Origin: Chloroflexota bacterium | GTDB taxonomy: Bacteria > Chloroflexota > Anaerolineae > B4-G1 > DUEL01 | Assembly: GCA_017743275.1 (NCBI GenBank) | Contig: JAGHZG010000001.1 | Location: 1-16,909, forward strand | DNA: 16,909 nt | Reading direction: 5' to 3' | Shown: positions 1 through 6,384 of the stretch, one piece after another | Numbering within the stretch: the first letter of the stretch is position 1 | How the letters are laid out: every line of letters begins with the position of its first letter | Program-made: the position numbers and the translations under genes | The notes under the pieces: model-generated | Database searches by the model: none | What the model was told of the DNA's origin: nothing | Seen by the model: only the letters and a program-made list of their open reading frames with translations

Positions 1-33
1 AGAGGGGCGCTCTCGCGCCTCATCTTCGCCTGA
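1..33 (+). CDS. 3' end of an upstream gene (partial)
   Basis: Frame 1 reads RGALSRLIFA and stops at TGA 31-33. A 9-bp perfect hairpin begins at the next base, which is the usual layout at a gene end. Only ten codons are visible, so no family can be named. The assignment rests on the stop-hairpin arrangement. Another frame is also open here and runs into the radical SAM gene, so this call is tentative. Confidence 0.35.
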   Translation, partial: RGALSRLIFA

Positions 34-55
34 GCCTGGCCGTTTACGGCCAGGC
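34..55 (+). terminator. Perfect 9-bp hairpin after the partial gene
   Basis: GCCTGGCCG (34-42) pairs with CGGCCAGGC (47-55) around a TTTA loop. It starts directly after the TGA at 31-33. No T-run follows, so it may be a transcript 3'-end stabiliser or a non-canonical terminator. Confidence 0.5.
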
Positions 56-102
56 AGCGGCCCGGGTCGCAAAATCGGGACCTACCCGCAATATCCCAGA
101 CT

Positions 103-131
103 CTGTCGGCGACCGAATTCTGTGGTATAAT
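103..131 (+). promoter_or_regulatory. Extended -10 promoter for the radical SAM gene
   Basis: A perfect TATAAT lies at 126-131, preceded by TGG at 123-125 (TGn extended -10). The matching -35 position, CTGTCG at 103-108 with a 17-bp spacer, is weak. That is typical when the -10 is extended. The predicted transcription start is about 138, giving a leader of about 63 nt to the ATG at 201. Confidence 0.6.
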
Positions 132-138
132 GGACCAA

Positions 139-166
139 AGACGGCAGACGACGGACGACAGACCAT
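139..166 (+). repeat. Four in-phase heptamers in a 5' leader
   Basis: The predicted leader of the radical SAM gene begins with four related 7-mers in one phase: AGACGGC, AGACGAC, GGACGAC and AGACCAT. The array starts at the predicted transcription start. Similar 7-nt arrays occur at 1445-1472 and 11173-11242. Confidence 0.6.
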
Positions 167-200
167 CGCGTTGACCGGTGCCCCAAGAGGGCCTGCTACT

Positions 201-1343
201 ATGGACCCGGTAGAGAAACTGCGGTTGTTGGGGGCGGCGACCTGCTACGAGCCGGCTGAAGAGGTGGGTGCTGCCGGACGGCCCCTGTCGGTCCCCACCG
301 GGCTTCCTGCCGATCTCTCTGGCTGTATCCACTACGCGGCGATGCCCGGCGGTCGGCGCATCGCGCTGTTGAAAACCCTCCTCACTTCGGTCTGTGAGCG
401 GGATTGCTTCTACTGCGCCTTCCGTGCCGGACGGGATTGCCCCCGGGCGACCTTCACCCCGGACGAACTGGCCCGCCTTTTTCTGCAACTCCACCAGCGG
501 GGTATTGCGGAGGGGCTTTTCCTGAGTTCCTCCATCCTGGGCGGAGGGCCGCACACCCAGGACCGACTCATCGCGACGGCGGAGATCCTTCGCCACCGCT
601 TTGGCTTTCGGGGCTACATTCATCTGAAGATTATGCCCGGTGCGGAGCGGGACCAGGTGGCTGCGGCGATGCGCCTGGCAGACCGCGTCTCGGTCAACCT
701 GGAGGCTCCCAATGACTGCCGTCTGGCCGCCCTGGCTCCCCACAAACAGTTCACCGATGAACTCCTTCGCCGGTTGCGCTGGATAGAGGAACTCCGCCGG
801 GAGATGCCCGGCCCCGCTCCCAGTTCCACCACCCAGTTTGTCGTCGGAGCGGCCGGAGAGAGCGATCTGGAACTGCTGCATGTGACGGCGTTCCTCTACC
901 GCCACCTGGGGCTGGCCCGGGCCTACTTCCAGGCGTTTCGCCCCGTTCCCGGGACACCGATGGAGGACCACCCGCCCACCCCGCCGCAACGGGAACACCG
1001 TCTCTACCAGGCCTCTTTCCTGCTGCGGGATTACGGATTCAGCGTGGAGGAACTCCCCTTCCAGCCGGGCGGCAATCTGCCACTGGATACAGACCCCAAA
1101 CTGGCCTGGGCACGGAAGCATCTGGCGGAGGCACCGGTAGAGGTGAATCGGGCAGATCGGGAGACTCTGCTGCGGGTGCCGGGCATCGGTTCGCAGGGCG
1201 CCGACCGTCTGATGGCCGCGCGCCGCCGGGGCTGCCTGCGGGACCTGAAGGACCTGCGCGCGCTGGGGATTGCCGCCGACCGGGCCGCGCCCTTCATCCT
1301 GCTGAACGGTCGCCGCCCGGCCCGCCAACTCTCGCTGTTTTAG
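201..1343 (+). CDS. Putative DNA modification/repair radical SAM protein with HhH motif
   Basis: This 380-residue protein is probably a cytosolic radical SAM enzyme of the family annotated as putative DNA modification/repair radical SAM protein. The iron-sulphur cluster motif CxxxCxxC is visible as C65, C69 and C72 (CERDCFYC). A helix-hairpin-helix DNA-binding motif lies near residues 313-345, around LLRVPGIGSQGADRL. In this family the enzyme often sits beside a second DNA-metabolism protein; none is seen downstream, and the upstream side is cut by the window. The start was set at ATG 201 because MDPVEKLRLLGAA resembles the usual N-terminus of the family. A TTG at 171 is an alternative, but it has no ribosome-binding site. 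The substrate is unknown, so the DNA role is inferred from the HhH motif and the family name. Confidence 0.85.
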   Translation: MDPVEKLRLLGAATCYEPAEEVGAAGRPLSVPTGLPADLSGCIHYAAMPGGRRIALLKTLLTSVCERDCFYCAFRAGRDCPRATFTPDELARLFLQLHQRGIAEGLFLSSSILGGGPHTQDRLIATAEILRHRFGFRGYIHLKIMPGAERDQVAAAMRLADRVSVNLEAPNDCRLAALAPHKQFTDELLRRLRWIEELRREMPGPAPSSTTQFVVGAAGESDLELLHVTAFLYRHLGLARAYFQAFRPVPGTPMEDHPPTPPQREHRLYQASFLLRDYGFSVEELPFQPGGNLPLDTDPKLAWARKHLAEAPVEVNRADRETLLRVPGIGSQGADRLMAARRRGCLRDLKDLRALGIAADRAAPFILLNGRRPARQLSLF

Positions 1344-1381
1344 AACGCGGGCCTCCCGACGAGAGGGGGGATTGAAAAGGG

Positions 1382-1406
1382 GTTTTGCGGCGGGCGGCGA
1401 AGCCGC
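1382..1406 (+). repeat. Half copy of a GC-rich palindromic repeat
   Basis: GTTTTGCGGCGGGCGGC at 1382-1398 is identical to the left arm of the perfect hairpin at 14067-14083. Here only the inner part of the right arm (GCCGC, 1402-1406) is kept, around a GAA loop. It lies 3' of the radical SAM gene and looks like a truncated copy of a dispersed hairpin. Confidence 0.55.
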
Positions 1407-1444
1407 TGGGGGAGGGGTGAGACTGAACAGTTACAACGGAGGAA

Positions 1445-1472
1445 CGATACGCGATCAGCGATACGCGATATG
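1445..1472 (+). repeat. CGATNNG heptamer array containing the start codon
   Basis: Four in-phase heptamers, CGATACG, CGATCAG, CGATACG and CGATATG, run from 1445 to 1472. The last one supplies the ATG of the methyltransferase. A good ribosome-binding sequence, GGAGGA (1438-1443), lies just before the array, so the array separates it from the ATG by 26 nt. Confidence 0.7.
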
Positions 1473-2303
1473 CGACCTACAAAGCACGACTACCTGACCC
1501 TTTCACTACAGGCGTACTGGTTCGCCCCGCCGGTGGCCCTCTGGCGGGCCGTGGAACTGCGCGCGGCTTCGCAGGAGGCGTACCCCCGGCCCCTGCTGGA
1601 CCTGGGCTGTGGCGACGGCCTCATCGCCGGTATCCTCTTCGGGCCCGGCGGCGTGGACACCGGCATAGACCCGTGGGCCGAACAGGTCCGGAAGGCCGCC
1701 CGCTCCGGCGTCTACCGCTGGGTCCAGCGGGCCGATGGTCACCGCCTCCCCTACCGGAGCGGCGTGTTCGCCACCGTCTTCAGCAACTCTGTCCTGGAGC
1801 ACATCCCCGACGTAGCCCCGGTGGTGGCCGAAGCGGGACGGGTGCTGCGGCCCGGTGGCCGGTTCATCTTCACCGTCCCGTCCGACGCCTTTCACCAACT
1901 TCTCTTCTTCTACCAGTCCCGCCTGGCGGCGGGAAAGGAGGCCAGCGCCCGGGCCTACGCGGCCGAGGTGGATGCCCGTCTGGCCCATTACCACTACCAT
2001 TCCCCCTCCGAATGGGCCGACCTGCTGGCCCAGGGCGGAATGGTGCTGGAAAAAGCCCGCTACTACATCCCCCTGGCGGTGGAACATCTCTGGGACGTGA
2101 TGAACGAGCGCTTCGGCACTGGACGGCGGTCGCTCTGGGGACTGCTGGTCTCCCCCCGCCTGCGGGGTCTGCCCCATCAGCGATGGCTGGCCCGTTGGGT
2201 GGTCCGCCACTTCTCCCGCGCCTGGCGGGACCTGTACGAAATGGACGTCCCCGAGGACGAGAAGGGAGGCGGTTTGCTGGTGGTGGCCCGGAGGGAAGGA
2301 TGA
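1470..2303 (+). CDS. Class I SAM-dependent methyltransferase
   Basis: This 277-residue protein has a class I methyltransferase fold. Motif I is LLDLGCGDG (residues 42-50), with an acidic residue after the second strand in GIDPWAEQ. The NSVLEHIPD segment (near 105-114) and the RVLRPGGRFIFTVPS segment are typical of the Methyltransf_11 group. The substrate cannot be read from the sequence. Its stop overlaps the ATG of the next gene (ATGA at 2300-2303), a FemAB-like protein, so the pair is translationally coupled and probably serves cell-envelope or surface-polymer modification. The start is uncertain. ATG 1470 lies 26 nt from the nearest good ribosome-binding site, and an ACG at 1449 would have ideal spacing and is in frame. 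The ATG is the safer call. Confidence 0.85.
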   Translation: MRPTKHDYLTLSLQAYWFAPPVALWRAVELRAASQEAYPRPLLDLGCGDGLIAGILFGPGGVDTGIDPWAEQVRKAARSGVYRWVQRADGHRLPYRSGVFATVFSNSVLEHIPDVAPVVAEAGRVLRPGGRFIFTVPSDAFHQLLFFYQSRLAAGKEASARAYAAEVDARLAHYHYHSPSEWADLLAQGGMVLEKARYYIPLAVEHLWDVMNERFGTGRRSLWGLLVSPRLRGLPHQRWLARWVVRHFSRAWRDLYEMDVPEDEKGGGLLVVARREG

Positions 2304-3358
2304 GGGAAATCCGCACCGACCTCCCGACGCCGGAATGGGACCAGTTTGTCGCCGCGTACCCCCGCGCCCACATTCTCCAGACGGCGGAGTGGGGGGAGTT
2401 AAAGGCGGCCTTTGGCTGGTCTGCCCAACGGGTGGTCCTTCTGGAGGACGGCACGCCCCGGGCTGGCGCGCTCGTCCTCTACCGGGCTCTTCCGCTGGGG
2501 CTGGGGTCGCTGGCCTACGTGCCGCGCGGCCCACTGGTGGACTGGGAGCGACCGGAGGAGGTGGCGGAACTGGTGGGAGCCCTGACCGGGGCCGCCCGGG
2601 CCCGCCGGGCCGTTGCCCTCATCGTGGAGCCCGACCTGCCCGACGAGCCCCGCTGGCGGGAACTGTTTGGCGCCCTGGGATTCCGACCGTCTCCCCTGGG
2701 GAGCATCCAGCCCCGGCGAACCCTGGTGGTGGACATCGGTCGGGACGAGGAGGCCATCCTGGCCGCGATGAAGCCCAAAACCCGCTACAACATCCGGCTG
2801 TCCCAGCGGAAAGGGGTAACGGTGTGGGAGGGGACGGAATCCGACTTCCCGGCCTTTCACCGTCTGATGGCGGAGACGGCGGCGCGGGACCGGTTTGGCG
2901 TCCATGCTCCGGCCTACTACGAGCGGGCGTACCGTCTCTTTGTACCTCGCGGCTGGGCGCGGTTGCTGATGGCGGGGGTGGAGGGGGAGCCGGTGGCGGC
3001 GCTGATGGTCTTCGCCCTGGGCCGGCGCGCCTGGTATTTCTACGGCGCTTCATCCGATGCCCATCGGGAAAAGATGCCCACCTACAGGCTTCAGTGGGAG
3101 GCCATCCGCTGGGCCCGCTCCCGAGGGTGTACCGAGTACGACCTCTGGGGAGTGCCGGACGAGGACGAGGGGCGCCTGGAGGCAGAGTTCACCCGCCGCC
3201 AGGATGGGCTGTGGGGGGTGTACCGCTTCAAGCGGGGCTTCGGGGGCCATCTGGTCCGTACGGTGGGCGCGTGGGAGCGGCCACTGCGCCTGGCCCTCTA
3301 CTGGCTATATACGGCCGTCGCCGCGCGCCGCCTCCGCCCCAATTCTCCATCATCGTAG
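2300..3358 (+). CDS. FemAB/FemX-like aminoacyl (peptidyl) transferase
   Basis: This 352-residue protein belongs to the FemAB/FemX group (GNAT-like fold), which adds amino acids to peptidoglycan stem peptides or lipid II using aminoacyl-tRNA. The N-terminal half has the typical HILQTAEWGELKAAFGW block. The second half has MKPKTRYNIRLSQRKGV (about residue 157 onward), and a C-terminal block contains YRLQWEAIRWARSRGCTEYDLWGVPD. Length and block order match the family. The start ATG 2300 overlaps the methyltransferase stop and has GGAGG just upstream, so the two genes form an operon. The acceptor, amino acid and exact reaction are not visible. An acyltransferase of related fold acting on another surface molecule is the main alternative. 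Confidence 0.83.
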   Translation: MREIRTDLPTPEWDQFVAAYPRAHILQTAEWGELKAAFGWSAQRVVLLEDGTPRAGALVLYRALPLGLGSLAYVPRGPLVDWERPEEVAELVGALTGAARARRAVALIVEPDLPDEPRWRELFGALGFRPSPLGSIQPRRTLVVDIGRDEEAILAAMKPKTRYNIRLSQRKGVTVWEGTESDFPAFHRLMAETAARDRFGVHAPAYYERAYRLFVPRGWARLLMAGVEGEPVAALMVFALGRRAWYFYGASSDAHREKMPTYRLQWEAIRWARSRGCTEYDLWGVPDEDEGRLEAEFTRRQDGLWGVYRFKRGFGGHLVRTVGAWERPLRLALYWLYTAVAARRLRPNSPSS

Positions 3359-3393
3359 GCAACTACTCGCACCTGTCCTGCCGTTCTTTTGAC

Positions 3394-3552
<159 letters not shown>

Positions 3553-3555
3553 CTT

Positions 3556-3583
3556 TTGACATTTTATGGAAACGTGGTATACT
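3556..3583 (+). promoter_or_regulatory. Strong cold-shock gene promoter overlapping a target duplication
   Basis: TTGACA (3556-3561) and TATACT (3578-3583) are spaced by 16 bp, with TGG before the -10 (TGn extended -10). The predicted start is about 3590. The first five bases of the -35 lie in the right target duplication of copy A (3553-3560). Everything upstream of the -35 therefore comes from the element. Confidence 0.8.
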
Positions 3584-3623
3584 GTGACCTGCAGGGCGAA
3601 GTAAGTTCTGGTTCTGTCCGAAG

Positions 3624-3660
3624 AGACCACCCAGGCTTGCGGAGGCCGGGTGGTCTTTTT
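3624..3660 (+). terminator. Intrinsic terminator inside the cold-shock mRNA leader
   Basis: AGACCACCC (3624-3632) pairs perfectly with GGGTGGTCT (3648-3656), and the inner GGC/GCC pairing extends the stem past a bulged A. A T-run covers 3656-3660. It lies about 35-70 nt after the predicted transcription start and 60 nt before the csp start codon. It would release an RNA of about 70 nt unless it is read through. Confidence 0.8.
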
Positions 3661-3707
3661 CGTATGGGCCGAACTCACCGCCGTGCCGATGTCCGTTTCA
3701 CAATCAG

Positions 3708-3715
3708 AAGGAGGT
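3708..3715 (+). promoter_or_regulatory. Strong ribosome-binding site for the cold-shock gene
   Basis: AAGGAGGT lies 7 nt before a GTG start at 3723. The near-perfect match fixes this unusual start codon. Confidence 0.85.
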
Positions 3716-3722
3716 AGCAGAC

Positions 3723-3932
3723 GTGAGCAGTAAAGTGACCGGAACCGTTAAGTGGTTCAACGACGCCAAGGGGTACGGCTTCATCTCTCAGGATGGAGGC
3801 GAGGATGTGTTCGTCCACTACACCGCCATCCAGGGGGATGGGTTCCGCACGCTGCGCGAAGGCCAGCGGGTGGAATTCGCCGTAGAGAAAGGCCCCAAGG
3901 GACTGCACGCCACTCAGGTGCGCGTCCTGTAG
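3723..3932 (+). CDS. csp: Cold-shock domain protein (CspA family)
   Basis: This 69-residue, full-length CspA-type protein is a single-stranded nucleic-acid binder that acts as an RNA chaperone and can melt hairpins or antiterminate transcription. RNP1 (KGYGFI, residues 16-21) and RNP2 (VFVHY, 29-33) are intact, as is the VKWFN start of the fold. It begins with GTG behind a near-perfect ribosome-binding site. Transcription comes from the strong promoter at 3556-3583 through a leader of about 133 nt that contains an intrinsic terminator. The RRM gene starts 39 nt downstream with no terminator between, so the two are probably one operon. The specific paralogue cannot be told from one sequence. 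Confidence 0.95.
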   Translation: MSSKVTGTVKWFNDAKGYGFISQDGGEDVFVHYTAIQGDGFRTLREGQRVEFAVEKGPKGLHATQVRVL

Positions 3933-3945
3933 GCCGATTCAGTCA

Positions 3946-3961
3946 GCGACCCAGGGGTCGC
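3946..3961 (+). promoter_or_regulatory. Hairpin abutting the RRM ribosome-binding site
   Basis: GCGACCC (3946-3952) and GGGTCGC (3955-3961) are inverted repeats that end at the base before the AGGAGG of the RRM gene. The stem could influence translation of the second gene and is a plausible target for the RNA chaperone encoded upstream. The regulatory role is inferred. Confidence 0.4.
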
Positions 3962-3971
3962 AGGAGGAGAG

Positions 3972-4268
3972 ATGCCTACCAGGCTGTATGTCGGAAATCT
4001 CAGTTACGCCACGACCGAAGCCACCCTGTCCGATCTCTTTCGGGCCGTGGGGGAGGTCGTCTCGGTGAGCATCGTGACCGACCGGATGACCGGGCAATCC
4101 CGGGGCTTCGGCTTCGTGGAAATGGCCGATTATCAGGCGGCTCAGACTGCCATCAACCAGTTGAACGGTCGGATGGTAGACGGGCGGTCCATTCGGGTCG
4201 CCGAAGCGCGCCCGCAGGAAGCCCGGGAGCCGCGAGGAGAACGACGCCGAGAACGGCGACGCTATTAA
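3972..4268 (+). CDS. RRM-type RNA-binding protein
   Basis: This 98-residue protein is a single RNA recognition motif like the small glycine- or arginine-tailed RNA-binding proteins of cyanobacteria and Chloroflexota. RNP2 is LYVGNL (residues 5-10) and RNP1 is RGFGFVEM (44-51). The tail after residue 80 is strongly basic (RGERRRERRRY) and should add non-specific RNA affinity. AGGAGG at 3962-3967 precedes the ATG. It follows the cold-shock gene by 39 nt and a strong terminator ends the unit, so the two RNA-binding proteins are made together. Such proteins are often cold-induced, which fits the partner. The RNA targets are unknown. Confidence 0.93.
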   Translation: MPTRLYVGNLSYATTEATLSDLFRAVGEVVSVSIVTDRMTGQSRGFGFVEMADYQAAQTAINQLNGRMVDGRSIRVAEARPQEAREPRGERRRERRRY

Positions 4269-4295
4269 ACCATCCCCCTCTTCCGACGAAACCAG

Positions 4296-4332
4296 AAACC
4301 GCATGGCCCCTCCGCAGGCCATGCGGTTTTTT
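4296..4332 (+). terminator. Strong intrinsic terminator of the csp-RRM operon
   Basis: AAACCGCATGGCC (4296-4308) pairs perfectly with GGCCATGCGGTTT (4317-4329) around an 8-nt loop. T residues run through 4332. The 13-bp stem plus the T-run is a textbook terminator. Confidence 0.93.
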
Positions 4333-4378
4333 GGTTCATACAGTATGGCCAGCGGCTACAACCTGTCAATCTTTACAG

Positions 4379-4407
4379 TAGACAAACGCCCGAACTTCTG
4401 CTACAAT
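4379..4407 (+). promoter_or_regulatory. Promoter giving a nearly leaderless lipoprotein mRNA
   Basis: TAGACA (4379-4384), a 17-bp spacer and TACAAT (4402-4407) with a TGC extended -10. The predicted start is about 4414, only 3 nt before the ATG at 4417. No ribosome-binding site is present. Confidence 0.7.
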
Positions 4408-4416
4408 GGGGTAGCG

Positions 4417-5991
4417 ATGAAACCGAAAACGTTCCGGATCATCCCTGCCCTGCTCTTTCTGATGGTGTCGTGCGCCCCTCATCGCGCCGGGCCCACGGTG
4501 CCCGTGTCCTCCCTTTCCCCTGGCGAGACCCTCTCTCCGACCATCTCCCCAACCCCCGAAGGAACACTGGTGCCCGCCGGCCCTATGGCGGACGTATACG
4601 CTGCGCTGGACGCGTACGAACCACCCTATGCCTGGCCGGAGACCATCGCCGCGCTGACCTCCGGCATCGCCCGGTGGCTGGCCCAGGGCAACGATCCCGC
4701 CCTGCTCCCAGACCTCCTCCGTGCCTCCCCCAAACTCCAGACGGTCCGGCCCGAGACCGCTCAGGCCGACCTGAACAGCGACGGGCAGGAGGACATCGTT
4801 GTTCAGACCCAACGGATGGGCCTGCCCGTGCTGGCCTTCCTCCGGCAGGGAGGCGAATACACAGGCCTGGCTCTGCCTGACCGATTTGACGACTATCTAC
4901 CCACGTTACGAAGCGGCTTCATCTCGGACGACCTGACCGGAGACGGGCATCCCGAAACCGTGATCACCTACACGGTTCTGGGCGGGAGCAGTTCCACTGA
5001 ACTCCTCTACGTCTTCCGCTGGCATGACGTCAGCCCCACCCTGATCTTCCGGGCAGACCTCATCACCTGGGCCGGGCCATCCACCTGGACGATGCAACCG
5101 GACCCCACTGCCCCGGGGCAGCAGCAATTGGTCCTGACCTATCCTTACATTTACCGGGATGGCTTTGACCACAAGATGGTTACCCATCCCCTGGGATGGC
5201 AGGTCTGGCGCTGGGACGAAGGGGTTGGCCGCTTTGTGCTGGCGGAGAAGGGAGTAGACCTGGACCACAGCGCCGACGGGCCGCATATTCCGGTGACAAT
5301 AAGCGACCGACTGCGCTGGGAGACCAACGAAGGGGAGACGGCCTTCCGGGCCGGTGACTATGAGGTGGCCCTGGAGAGGTACGGGAAGGTCCTGGCGATG
5401 GCCGAGACCTGGAGCCGGGAATCCTACGAGCCGGACTGGAGGGGTGTGGCGCGTTTCCGCCGGGGAGAAATCCTGCTTCTGATGGGCCGGACGGAGGAGG
5501 CCCGGGCGGAAATGCGCGCCCTCGCCGGTACGTATGCCGGTGACCTGTTGGGGGAACTGGCGGCCGCCTGCCTCGCGGGAGCCAGCGATAATAACTCTCC
5601 CGAGGCGCCGGCCCGCTGCATCGCCGCAATGCAGAAAATCAACCTCTGGCACCTGATGGACGAGCAGTGCGGGAAGGGTGCCCTTTGTTTCCCCCTCTAT
5701 TCCACGGGTGTCCTCTATCCGCCCGCCGGGCTGACCGCATACCTGAACGCCTATCCCGAACTGGGAGAGGACCCCGAAGCGGTTCGGGTCGGCTTGCAAT
5801 CGGTGGGCTTCATCGTAGAGAGAGTCCAGCGGACAGAGAGCGGCAACCTGTGGATGGTCGTCCAGGCGGGAGGAACGCCTACCGAATGGACGCTGGCCCG
5901 CGATGCCAGCGGTCAGTGGCGGCCGCACTGGCCTCCGGCCTGCCCCTCCGAATTCTGCTGGCCCGTGGTGGGGGGCTGGGATGAAAGATAG
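4417..5991 (+). CDS. Predicted lipoprotein with FG-GAP-like and TPR-like segments
   Basis: This 524-residue protein has a lipoprotein signal: basic MKPKTFR, a hydrophobic stretch, then MVSC with the modifiable cysteine at residue 19. A Ser/Thr/Pro-rich linker follows. Two acidic DxNxDG-type loops, DLNSDGQED (from 118) and DLTGDGHPE (from 172), resemble calcium-binding FG-GAP/VCBS repeats. The region near 307-330 (ETAFRAGDYEVALERYGKV) looks like a tetratricopeptide helix pair. It should sit on the outer face of the membrane; its function is unknown. ATG 4417 was chosen because it begins the signal peptide and lies just after a strong promoter. A longer frame from 4303 would begin inside the upstream terminator and is not credible. 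Confidence 0.8.
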   Translation: MKPKTFRIIPALLFLMVSCAPHRAGPTVPVSSLSPGETLSPTISPTPEGTLVPAGPMADVYAALDAYEPPYAWPETIAALTSGIARWLAQGNDPALLPDLLRASPKLQTVRPETAQADLNSDGQEDIVVQTQRMGLPVLAFLRQGGEYTGLALPDRFDDYLPTLRSGFISDDLTGDGHPETVITYTVLGGSSSTELLYVFRWHDVSPTLIFRADLITWAGPSTWTMQPDPTAPGQQQLVLTYPYIYRDGFDHKMVTHPLGWQVWRWDEGVGRFVLAEKGVDLDHSADGPHIPVTISDRLRWETNEGETAFRAGDYEVALERYGKVLAMAETWSRESYEPDWRGVARFRRGEILLLMGRTEEARAEMRALAGTYAGDLLGELAAACLAGASDNNSPEAPARCIAAMQKINLWHLMDEQCGKGALCFPLYSTGVLYPPAGLTAYLNAYPELGEDPEAVRVGLQSVGFIVERVQRTESGNLWMVVQAGGTPTEWTLARDASGQWRPHWPPACPSEFCWPVVGGWDER

Positions 5992-6006
5992 ACCAGGAAG
6001 CAGGAT

Positions 6007-6127
6007 TTACGCAGTTGGGGACGTTATTCCTGAAGCCTGCCTGGCAACCGTTTTTCCACCAGCGGGGAGAACGTGCCAGGCACTTTTGGAAGTGCCTGGC
6101 ACGTTCGGAAGTGGCATAACTGCGTAA
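6007..6127 (+). repeat. Palindromic repeat with 17-bp central hairpin
   Basis: The ends TTACGCAGTT (6007-6016) and AACTGCGTAA (6118-6127) are inverted repeats. Near the right side GAACGTGCCAGGCACTT (6069-6085) pairs perfectly with 6090-6106 around a TTGG loop. The core GTGCCAGGCAC is itself nearly palindromic. No flanking direct repeat was found, so mobility is not shown. The shape is that of a MITE or a large extragenic palindrome, and it may also act as a transcript 3' end for the lipoprotein gene. Confidence 0.75.
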
Positions 6128-6141
6128 CTGCTAACAGGTAG

Positions 6142-6384
6142 AGGTGCTCTAAGCTCCCGCACAGAGATTTCCTGAACCGGCTGACCTGTCTTTGGGGATG
6201 GGGCCTGGTCGCCCTCTACGTTCTGGCCCATCTCCTGCTTCTGATCGCGCTGGTCGTTTTCGGCCTGCGGGCCGGTGGGTGGGTCGTTCCGCCGCTGGCC
6301 ATCGCCTGGTATGGCCTCTTTGTCCTGGGCGGTGCGGTACTCCTGGCCCCTGCCCGCCGTCCGGATGAGGCACACTGGCTGGCC
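6142..6384 (+). other. Upstream coding extension of the membrane protein, start codon missing
   Basis: The frame of the next gene is open from 6142 (after TAG 6139-6141) and reads like two more membrane helices, including LTCLWGWGLVALYVLAHLLL and PPLAIAWYGLFVLGGAVLLA. Codon use matches the gene. There is no ATG, GTG or TTG in this stretch. CTG 6172 is the first plausible initiator. The palindromic repeat ends 14 bp upstream, so the original start may have been displaced by it or lost. Confidence 0.65.

Noticed and set aside
3931..3948. AGGCCGATTCAGTCAGCG after csp resembles both ends of the MITE family
   Set aside because: Only an 11-nt exact match (TTCAGTCAGCG), with no GTAAC tip and no flanking repeat; it could be a relic but chance cannot be excluded.
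4303..4416. Longer N-terminus for the lipoprotein
   Set aside because: It would begin inside the strong terminator at 4296-4332 and lie before the promoter; the lipoprotein signal starts exactly at ATG 4417.
5999..6140. Target duplication around the TTACGCAGTT palindrome
   Set aside because: Flanking bases were compared on both sides and no direct repeat of 4 bp or more was found at matching positions.
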